Source: Gallionella sp.
GTDB taxonomy: Bacteria; Pseudomonadota; Gammaproteobacteria; Burkholderiales; Gallionellaceae
Assembly: GCA_028688275.1 (NCBI GenBank)
Contig: JAQTYN010000031.1
Location: 1 to 40,499 of the forward strand
DNA length: 40,499 nt
Direction of reading: 5' to 3'
Position 1 is the first letter of the stretch. Every line of letters starts with the position of its first letter. A program made the position numbers and the translations under genes. Of this stretch, positions 8,277 to 15,000 are shown piece after piece. Under the pieces are notes generated by a model, which had not been told where the DNA came from, did not search any database, and saw only the letters and a program-made list of their open reading frames with translations.

Positions 8277-9734
8277 TTACAGGTTATAAGCCCGTTCGCC
8301 GTGGATTGCGGTATCCAGACCTTCACGTTCTGCTTCTTCAGGAACACGTAAGCCCATGGTCATGTCGATCAGTTTGAACAACACGAAGCTGACGATACCT
8401 GACCACAACACGGTGACACCCACACCCCAAGCTTGGCTAGTCAATTGCCCCATCATGGAGTATTCACCTACTTTGCCTGCTGCGTAGTCGTATACGCCTG
8501 TGCCGCCTAAGCTAGGAGATGCCAACACACCTGTTGCCAACGCACCCAAGATACCGCCTACACCGTGCACACCGAATACATCCAGTGAATCATCCACGTT
8601 CAGCAATTTCTTCAAGCCAGTCACACCCCACAAGCACAATACACCTGCGATCAAGCCCAACACGATTGCGCCCATCGGTCCGATGAAACCACAAGCGGGA
8701 GTCACAGCAACCAGCCCTGCGACTGCGCCCGAAGCTAAGCCCAACATGCTAGGTTTACCTTTGTGCATCCACTCTGCCATCATCCAAGCGAAACCTGCTG
8801 CTGCAGTTGCGACCACGGTGTTGACCATTGCCAAAACTGCTGTGCCTGTTGCTTCCAAGTTAGAACCTGCGTTGAAACCGAACCAACCCACCCACAATAA
8901 AGATGCGCCTATCATGGTCATGGTCAAGCTGTGTGGTGCCATTGCTTCTTTGCCGTAGCCGATACGTTTGCCCAACACGATTGCGCCCATCAGTGCAGCC
9001 ATCGCCGCGTTAATGTGAACTACAGTACCGCCTGCAAAATCCAACGCACCTTTGCCGAACAAGAAACCAGATGGATCAGCATAAGCAGAAGGACCGCCCC
9101 AGAACCACACCATGTGTGCGACGGGGATGTAGGAGAAAGTGAACCACAATACTGAGAAAACCAGCAGTGCAGAGAACTTGATCCGTTCAGCAAACCCACC
9201 CACGATCAGTGCCACAGTAATGGCAGCGAAGGTCAATTGGAATACCATGAACAACATTTCAGGAATCACGACACCTTTGCTGAAAGTTTCGACCACAGAA
9301 TCCACAGTCAAACCCGACAAGAACACGCGCGAGAAACCACCCAAGAAGTTGTTCAGTCCACCACCATTGGTAAACGCCAAGCTGTAGCCATAGGTCACCC
9401 ACAGAATCGCGATCAAACAGAAGATAGCGAACACTTGAGCCAACACAGACAGCATGTTCTTCACACGAACCAAACCGCCGTAGAACAGAGCCAAGCCTGG
9501 TAAAGTCATCAGAATCACCAAAATGGTGGCAACTAACATCCACGCGGTGTCCCCTTTGTTCGGTACAGGTGCTGCAACTGCGACAGCTTCAGTCGCGGGA
9601 GCTGCCACCACTGCACTGACATCTGCCACTGCTGAAATCGCGGCAACTGCGCTGACGGTTTCTTCAGCCAAAACAGCAGGGGATCCAGTACACAACAGAG
9701 TCATTAAAGCAAAAATTGCCAATAGCTTTTTCAT
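8277..9734 (-). CDS. amtB: Ammonium transporter AmtB
   Basis: A 485-residue inner-membrane ammonium channel. It begins with a cleavable signal peptide (about residues 1-23, ending VLAEE), then an unusual Ala/Val-rich linker of about 30 residues, then the Amt core starting at GDTAWMLVA. The pore-lining histidines are in the conserved contexts GGTVVHINA and VFGVHGVGG, and FYGGLVR and the C-terminal tail ending in HGERAYNL are present; that tail is where GlnK docks in E. coli. An AGGAG sits seven bases before the ATG. The gene follows glnK with 12 bases between them, the classic glnK-amtB pair. It is likely transcribed from the sigma-54 promoter upstream of the outer-membrane gene. A degenerate copy of its 3' end lies 6.3 kb away, beyond the STAND gene. 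Confidence 0.97.
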   Translation of the reverse strand: MKKLLAIFALMTLLCTGSPAVLAEETVSAVAAISAVADVSAVVAAPATEAVAVAAPVPNKGDTAWMLVATILVILMTLPGLALFYGGLVRVKNMLSVLAQVFAIFCLIAILWVTYGYSLAFTNGGGLNNFLGGFSRVFLSGLTVDSVVETFSKGVVIPEMLFMVFQLTFAAITVALIVGGFAERIKFSALLVFSVLWFTFSYIPVAHMVWFWGGPSAYADPSGFLFGKGALDFAGGTVVHINAAMAALMGAIVLGKRIGYGKEAMAPHSLTMTMIGASLLWVGWFGFNAGSNLEATGTAVLAMVNTVVATAAAGFAWMMAEWMHKGKPSMLGLASGAVAGLVAVTPACGFIGPMGAIVLGLIAGVLCLWGVTGLKKLLNVDDSLDVFGVHGVGGILGALATGVLASPSLGGTGVYDYAAGKVGEYSMMGQLTSQAWGVGVTVLWSGIVSFVLFKLIDMTMGLRVPEEAEREGLDTAIHGERAYNL

Positions 9735-9746
9735 GGTTACGCTCCT

Positions 9747-10124
<378 letters not shown>

Positions 10125-10147
10125 TTAATGCCTAGATTGCGGTTAAG

Positions 10148-10912
10148 TTAGAAAGAACGTGTCAAAGACAATACTGCTGTTCCTTTACCCAATTGCTTGT
10201 TTTGCAAGCTGGTGTAGAAAGGGCTGGCATTGGTGCTGCTGTAAGCCAAACCGAGTACAAAGCCACTGAAGTCCTTGCTTACGCTCAACTTGTAATCAGA
10301 GTACGTTGCTGAACCCGCTGCCACTGAGGCCAGGTAGCGAGCAGACGAACCTTTGAAAGTTTGCTTGCCATAATGTGCGCCCAATGCGATGCCTGTTTCT
10401 GGCAATGTGTAGTTCGCGCTCAAATCCAAATAGTTTGTGCCTTGTGCATCTGGCACGCCAAATGTGTCACCCAAGCTATATGAATACTTAGCAGTCACGA
10501 TGGAGTAGCTCACTGCACCATAGACTTCATTGGTATCACCCTTTACTGCGCCCACTACATACGTACCAGGATAGTTATAACGCAAGAAACCAACGTCATA
10601 ACCTACGTCACCAGCAGTACCTTTGTAACCTGCATACGTGTCCAACTCTACGCTAGCAGTCGAAGCAACACCTGCATCGCTTAACCAGCTGATGTTGGAA
10701 CCCCATACACCTGCGTAAAAACCGCTGGAATGTGCATAGTCAAAACCACCTTGCATAGCTGCTTGCGCACCAGTTTGCGAAATGCCGCGATACAGATAGT
10801 TAGAAACCAAACCGACATTGCTGGTAAAAGTGTGAGGAGAGGCATCTGCTGCCATTGCCACGCTTGGTACTGTCAAAGCAGCCAAAATCAAAGTGTTTAA
10901 TAAGGTACGCAT
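10148..10912 (-). CDS. TorF family putative outer-membrane porin
   Basis: A 254-residue secreted protein. Residues 1-21 are a signal peptide ending AMA before ADAS. The mature part begins FTSNVGLVSNYLYRGISQT, typical of the TorF/Gcw_chp family, and alternates short beta-strands rich in Tyr, Gly and Ser, ending in a C-terminal Phe as outer-membrane barrels do. ATG 10912 is preferred to the ATG five codons upstream because AAGGA lies seven bases before it. The gene precedes glnK and amtB by about 60 bases on the same strand and is the first gene behind a strong sigma-54 promoter. It may therefore be a nitrogen-starvation porin for nitrogenous solutes; the substrate is unknown. Confidence 0.85.
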   Translation of the reverse strand: MRTLLNTLILAALTVPSVAMAADASPHTFTSNVGLVSNYLYRGISQTGAQAAMQGGFDYAHSSGFYAGVWGSNISWLSDAGVASTASVELDTYAGYKGTAGDVGYDVGFLRYNYPGTYVVGAVKGDTNEVYGAVSYSIVTAKYSYSLGDTFGVPDAQGTNYLDLSANYTLPETGIALGAHYGKQTFKGSSARYLASVAAGSATYSDYKLSVSKDFSGFVLGLAYSSTNASPFYTSLQNKQLGKGTAVLSLTRSF

Positions 10913-10971
10913 GGTATTTCCTTTCAAAGTTTAAAGTTAAGACGGTTTGTAAATTTCCGCACCAATACATA

Positions 10972-10987
10972 AGCATCAACCGTGCCA
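10972..10987 (-). promoter_or_regulatory. Sigma-54 (RpoN) promoter for the porin-glnK-amtB operon
   Basis: On the minus strand the bases read TGGCACGGTTGATGCT. This agrees with the -24/-12 consensus TGGCACGrNNNTTGCW at every defined position except one, with GG and GC at the invariant places and correct spacing. Transcription would start near 10961, giving a leader of about 50 bases before the porin ATG. NtrC-like sites lie 90-135 bases upstream. Confidence 0.75.
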
Positions 10988-11049
10988 CTTTAATTTAATA
11001 TTTATAAACATAATGTTATGTGTTTTTTGGCGTGCCGCACAAATTCTTA

Positions 11050-11066
11050 CGCACCAATCCTATGCG
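11050..11066. promoter_or_regulatory. Weak NtrC-like site
   Basis: cGCACCaatccTATGCg is a degenerate match (four mismatches) to the NtrC palindrome TGCACY-N5-GGTGCA. It is centred about 97 bases upstream of the predicted sigma-54 start and 31 bases (three helical turns) from the better site at 11081-11097. Confidence 0.35.
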
Positions 11067-11080
11067 CTTAACCCCGAGTC

Positions 11081-11097
11081 CGCACCGTGAGTGTGCA
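11081..11097. promoter_or_regulatory. NtrC-like enhancer site
   Basis: cGCACCgtgagTGTGCA matches the NtrC palindrome TGCACY-N5-GGTGCA with two mismatches and the exact 17-base layout. It is centred about 128 bases upstream of the predicted sigma-54 transcription start, an ordinary enhancer distance. A further half site TGGTGCA follows at about 11111. Confidence 0.5.
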
Positions 11098-11177
11098 GCT
11101 TGTGGTGCAAAGATTTTTGCTATGATGCGCAACGCATCAAACCCACGATTTTTTTTCACCAACACAGGAACCTTGCT

Positions 11178-11417
11178 ATGTTAAACGCCAAAATTTTTGA
11201 AGAAATTTCCGCTAAGCTACGCGAAGCGGTCGAAAATAGCCCCGCCAAAGACATTGAAAAAAATATGCGTGTCTTATTGGCGCAAGGATTTTCCAAGCTC
11301 GATTTGGTGACACGAGAAGAATTTGATATTCAAGCACAAGTCCTAGCGCGTACCCGCGAACAACTCACTGCCTTGGAAGCTCGCGTGGCGGAGCTGGAGG
11401 CGAAAAAAGCGGTGTAA
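11178..11417 (+). CDS. ubiK: Ubiquinone biosynthesis accessory factor UbiK (BMFP family, YqiC-like)
   Basis: A 79-residue protein of the BMFP family. It is an amphipathic N-terminal helix region followed by a C-terminal coiled coil (ARTREQLTALEARVAELEAK), which trimerises in this family. UbiK assists the soluble ubiquinone-synthesis complex with UbiJ in E. coli. The frame opens further upstream, but ATG 11178 has AGGAA eight bases before it and begins with the family-typical MLNAKIFEEIS. It is shorter than YqiC (99 residues), mainly at the C-terminal tail. It is divergent from the porin operon, and yifB follows on the same strand, a frequent pairing. Confidence 0.85.
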   Translation: MLNAKIFEEISAKLREAVENSPAKDIEKNMRVLLAQGFSKLDLVTREEFDIQAQVLARTREQLTALEARVAELEAKKAV

Positions 11418-11426
11418 GGTTGTTAA

Positions 11427-11564
11427 GCTGCTGGCTACTAGCCGCTAGTCGTTAGCTGTTGGCGTGGAGAGGCACAGCGCATTGGCAAGTTTTTAATGTA
11501 TTCATATAAATATATAACGATTCACCTGCCAACCAACGACTAACAACTAGTAGCTAACGACTAA
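11427..11564. repeat. Imperfect inverted repeat of the 'TAGTCGTTAG' family
   Basis: The left arm (about 11433-11464) is rich in CTAGTCGTTAGCTGTTGGC-type words. The right arm (11528-11562) carries their reverse complements, for example GCCAACCAACGACTAACAAC. The centre is AT-rich. The same word family forms the array at 31027-31160, so it is a dispersed element of this genome. It ends just before the ribosome binding site of yifB. Confidence 0.65.
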
Positions 11565-11578
11565 AATAAGGAAACATA

Positions 11579-13075
11579 ATGAGTCTCGCGGTGCTATACA
11601 GCCGTGCTTTATCAGGCATGGAAGCGGAATTAGTGACGGTGGAAGTCCACCTCGCCAATGGATTGCCCGCGTTTACCATCGTGGGACTCCCCGAAACCGA
11701 GGTGAAAGAAAGCAAAGACCGCGTGCGCGCCGCGCTGCAAAATTGCCAGTTCGACTTCCCCGCTCGCCGCATCACCGTCAACCTCGCCCCCGCTGATTTA
11801 CCCAAAGAAAGCGGGCGGTTTGATTTACCCATCGCATTGGGCATCCTTGCTGCAACAGGGCAAATTCCCAGTAACAAACTCGCCCAATACGAATATGCAG
11901 GTGAATTAGCCTTGACGGGCGAATTGCGCCCGATACGCGGCGCGTTGGCGATGACCTATCGCGCCGCCAGCAGTGGGCGCGCCTTTATGTTGCCCGCTGC
12001 CAATGCCGCCGAAGCCTCGCTAGTTGAAGATGCGGTGGTCTATCCCGCGCAAACTTTGTTGCAAGTGGTGGCTCACATCACAGGGCGGGAATTGATGCAG
12101 CCCTTTGTCAGCCAACCGCAGACCATCCCGCCGCATTACCCCGATATGTGCGAAGTCAAAGGGCAGATGCAAACTCGCCGCGCCTTGGAAATCGCCGCAG
12201 CGGGTGGTCACAGCGTATTGATGGTTGGTCCACCAGGTACTGGAAAATCCATGTTGGCGGCGCGCTTCCCTGGTATTTTGCCTGCCATGACCGAAGCCGA
12301 AGCTCTGCAAAGTGCCGCCGTGCAATCGTTGGACGGCAGTTTTGATGTCAGTCGTTGGAAAGTCCGCCCCTATCGCGCCCCGCACCACACCGCCTCAGGC
12401 GTGGCATTGGTCGGTGGCGGTAGCAACCCTCGCCCTGGGGAAATTTCCATGGCATTGCATGGCGTGCTGTTTTTGGACGAATTGCCCGAATTTGACCGAA
12501 AAGTGCTGGAAGTGCTGCGCGAACCGTTGGAAAGTGGACACATCACCATTTCCCGCGCCGCCCGCCGCGCCGATTTCCCCGCCCAATTCCAACTCATCGC
12601 CGCCATGAATCCCTGCCCGTGCGGCTATTTGGGGCATTACAACGGCAAGTGTCGCTGCACCCCCGACCAAATCGCCCGCTATCGCGGCAAAATTTCAGGA
12701 CCCTTTTTAGACCGCATCGACATCCAAATCGAAGTCCCCGCCGTGCCGCAAAACGACCTGCTCGCAAAAACCCAAGGTGAAAAAAGTGCCGCGATTCAAC
12801 ATCGCGTTGAAGCCGCTCGCCAACGCCAACTCGCCCGTCAAGGCAAAGCCAACGCCCAACTTTCTGTGACCGAAATCGACCAAGTTTGCACGCTGGATAG
12901 TGCCACCCTCACCCTACTCGAACAAGCCATCACCCGCTTAAGCCTCTCCGCTCGCGCTTACCATCGGGTGCTAAAAGTTGCCCGCACACTGGCCGATTTG
13001 TCTGGCGATGCGGATATTGCGGTGAAACATATCGCCGAAGCAGTGCAGTATCGGCGGATGGATAAAAATGGCTAA
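11579..13075 (+). CDS. YifB family Mg-chelatase-like AAA+ ATPase (ComM-like)
   Basis: A 498-residue protein of standard length. The N-terminal about 170 residues form the Lon-protease-like (ChlI) domain beginning VLYSRALSGMEAELVTVEVH. The AAA+ core has Walker A GPPGTGKS at 217-224, Walker B VLFLDEL at about 296-302, and the family signature NPCPCGY with further cysteines (GKCRCTPDQI). The C-terminal helical domain has SARAYHRVLKVARTLADL. ComM of this family is a hexameric helicase that promotes branch migration of incoming DNA during natural transformation. With comF in the same window this is compatible with competence, but both families occur widely. ATG 11579 is preceded by AAGGAA at suitable distance. 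Confidence 0.93.
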   Translation: MSLAVLYSRALSGMEAELVTVEVHLANGLPAFTIVGLPETEVKESKDRVRAALQNCQFDFPARRITVNLAPADLPKESGRFDLPIALGILAATGQIPSNKLAQYEYAGELALTGELRPIRGALAMTYRAASSGRAFMLPAANAAEASLVEDAVVYPAQTLLQVVAHITGRELMQPFVSQPQTIPPHYPDMCEVKGQMQTRRALEIAAAGGHSVLMVGPPGTGKSMLAARFPGILPAMTEAEALQSAAVQSLDGSFDVSRWKVRPYRAPHHTASGVALVGGGSNPRPGEISMALHGVLFLDELPEFDRKVLEVLREPLESGHITISRAARRADFPAQFQLIAAMNPCPCGYLGHYNGKCRCTPDQIARYRGKISGPFLDRIDIQIEVPAVPQNDLLAKTQGEKSAAIQHRVEAARQRQLARQGKANAQLSVTEIDQVCTLDSATLTLLEQAITRLSLSARAYHRVLKVARTLADLSGDADIAVKHIAEAVQYRRMDKNG

Positions 13076-13173
13076 TGAAGGTTTTAACGTAGCAATTCCT
13101 GTTCGGACTAAACACCTTTCGCCTAACACTTTAAAACCAATATGACAGAAACGACTGATTGAGGTGAGCGCAA

Positions 13174-13644
13174 TTGATTGACTACTACAACACTAAAATC
13201 CCCCCGCCTGGTTATGCCTTGCTTGCCGCTGGGCTGATGTACTGGCTAAACCAACATTTCCCCATCATGCACGGACTCTCTGCACCGTGGTTAGCTATTT
13301 TTCCCGCCGCGCTGGGCGGGGCGTTGGATAGCTGGGCATTGCTACATTTTTTCCGTGCCAAAACCACCGTTAACCCATGGACACCGCACAAAACCGCGCA
13401 CCTAGTGATACATGGCCCCTATCGCTTTACCCGCAATCCCATGTACTCAGGCTTGTTTTTCCTACTCAGCGCGTGGGCAATTTGGCTCGGCAGCGTGTCG
13501 CCATGGCTGGTGATACCGCTGTTTGTCACGGTGATAAATCGCTTCCAGATCCGCCCTGAAGAAGAAATGCTGCGGCAAATTTTTGGCGCGGAATATGATG
13601 CGTATTTAGGACAGGTGAACCGTTGGTTTGGGCGGAGGGTGTAA
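13174..13644 (+). CDS. Isoprenylcysteine carboxyl methyltransferase family membrane protein
   Basis: A 156-residue integral membrane protein with about four hydrophobic segments. The C-terminal half has the family core: HGPYRFTRNPMYSGLF (SAM-binding region of ICMT/PEMT-type methyltransferases), RFQIRPEEEML, and FGAEYDAYLGQVNRWF. The start is a TTG at 13174, chosen because GAGGTGAG lies about six bases upstream and the first membrane segment follows directly; the next in-frame ATG (13240) would cut that segment. In bacteria the substrate of these proteins is usually unknown, and it is here too. The stop overlaps the neighbourhood of the next gene, whose ATG is five bases downstream, suggesting co-transcription. 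Confidence 0.85.
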   Translation: MIDYYNTKIPPPGYALLAAGLMYWLNQHFPIMHGLSAPWLAIFPAALGGALDSWALLHFFRAKTTVNPWTPHKTAHLVIHGPYRFTRNPMYSGLFFLLSAWAIWLGSVSPWLVIPLFVTVINRFQIRPEEEMLRQIFGAEYDAYLGQVNRWFGRRV

Positions 13645-13648
13645 TCCG

Positions 13649-14932
13649 ATGAATCTTTTTTTTAACGCATGGATTTTTAATCCGTTCGCCCTGAGCTGGT
13701 CGAAGGGCGTGCGGATTAAAAATGCAAACCTACGAAAGCCCTTCATCCTTCGACAAGCTCAGGACGAACGGCAGCTGGGGTGGTTGATTTTCCTCGCGCT
13801 ATCGTTGCCCACCCACGCGGAAACCAATTGGGACGGCACACTCTACGGCTACACCACCCAAACCGCGCCGCGTATGGACAGCGTGTTGAATCCGCAAAAC
13901 CAGCTCGCCCAAATTCCACGCAGCGTCAACACCGCCGAGGCGCGCTTCAATGTCAAATGGGAAAACGACGCGCTGCGCCTGACCTTGCGCCCGATAGTCG
14001 TCAACCAAACGGCGGCGAATCAGGCGTATCTCAGCCAATGGCAACTGCGGCTGCGCGCTTCGGAAACCGTTAGCCTCGCAGCGGGGCGCGAGGTGTTGAA
14101 CTGGGGCGCGGCACAATTTCGCTCGCCGTCCAGTCCGTTTTATTTCGACAACGGGCGCAGCAACCCCATGCGCGAATTGTCGGGCGTGGATGCCGTCAAA
14201 ATGTCGTGGACTCCCAACATGGCGCACACTTTGAGCCTAGCGCGCATCGTCGGGTCGGGTCACAGTGCACAAAATCCGTGGCGCGACAGTTGGCTGCTCA
14301 AAGCCGACCAACGCGGCGACGATTGGGCGGGCGGCGTGGCATGGGCGCAAATCGCAGGACAAGGGCAATTCCTCGGCGCGCACGCCCAATACACCGCCCG
14401 CGACGAGCTGTTGTTCTACGGCGAAGCGGGCTACAGCGCACGGCAAAACGCCCTGCAATCCCCCGCAGATATTGCCCAACCGTTCACCATTTCCGCTCAA
14501 TCGCCGAAACGCCTCACCGCCTTAATCGGCGCGGCTTACACCTTGGAAAACGGGCAATCGCTCAACCTCGAATGGTTGCATGACGACCACGGCTACCGCC
14601 CCGCGCAACAAACCGCCTACTACGCCCGCGCCGCCGCCTCTCCGCAATGGGCAGGCATGGCACTCGGCAACCCCCCGCCGCTATTGGGACGCGACTATTT
14701 GCACCTCGTCTGGCAAAGCAATTTGCTAGACAGCGACGGCTACTGGCGCGCCATGGCAACCCACAGCCTCACCGACAGCAGCAACGAACTCTCCTTTTAC
14801 GGCGAAACGGCGTTCAACCCCCACCTCACAGCCTTCGCCGTCGCCTCTTTGCCAATTTGGTCGGCGCGGCAGGAGTTTGCTAATTTGCTGAAAAGTTCGG
14901 TGATTGTGGGGGTGAAGGTGGGGATGCGGTAG
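13649..14932 (+). CDS. Predicted outer-membrane beta-barrel protein with REP-encoded N-terminus
   Basis: A 427-residue protein I cannot assign to a named family. After a hydrophobic signal (about residues 45-58, WLIFLALSLPTHA before ETNWDG) it consists of alternating beta-strand-like stretches, many ending in aromatic residues (TLRPIVVNQ, LLFYGEAGYSAR, HLVWQSNLL), and closes with VIVGVKVGM-R, as expected of a barrel. The first about 40 residues are odd: they are translated from an inverted pair of REP palindromes (13682-13771), giving PFALSWSKG and FILRQAQDER. No better start codon exists between the REP pair and the signal segment, so the repeats seem to have become the N-region of the signal peptide. 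ATG 13649 has GGAGG about ten bases upstream. G+C is high. Confidence 0.6.
   Translation: MNLFFNAWIFNPFALSWSKGVRIKNANLRKPFILRQAQDERQLGWLIFLALSLPTHAETNWDGTLYGYTTQTAPRMDSVLNPQNQLAQIPRSVNTAEARFNVKWENDALRLTLRPIVVNQTAANQAYLSQWQLRLRASETVSLAAGREVLNWGAAQFRSPSSPFYFDNGRSNPMRELSGVDAVKMSWTPNMAHTLSLARIVGSGHSAQNPWRDSWLLKADQRGDDWAGGVAWAQIAGQGQFLGAHAQYTARDELLFYGEAGYSARQNALQSPADIAQPFTISAQSPKRLTALIGAAYTLENGQSLNLEWLHDDHGYRPAQQTAYYARAAASPQWAGMALGNPPPLLGRDYLHLVWQSNLLDSDGYWRAMATHSLTDSSNELSFYGETAFNPHLTAFAVASLPIWSARQEFANLLKSSVIVGVKVGMR
13682..13771. repeat. Inverted REP pair inside coding sequence
   Basis: Two copies in opposite orientation of the palindromic unit CCGTTCGTCCTGAGCTTGTC (and its complement GACAAGCTCAGGACGAACGG) are separated by about 35 bases. 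The pair is translated as part of the preceding barrel gene. Related pairs lie at 22011-22095, 25863-25981 and 39032-39150. Confidence 0.85.
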
Positions 14933-14955
14933 CGTAGGGGAAAGCAAAGAGAATA

Positions 14956-14984
14956 GCGGGAGGAGAGTAGGATTTCTCCTCCGC
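14956..14984. terminator. Probable terminator between two convergent genes
   Basis: GCGGGAGGAGA pairs with TCTCCTCCGC, with one bulged G. It lies between the barrel gene (+) and the KGGVGR gene (-), whose stop is 17 bases further on. T-rich flanks are short, so its efficiency is uncertain. Confidence 0.5.
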
Positions 14985-15000
14985 GAATGTTGCCTAAAAC

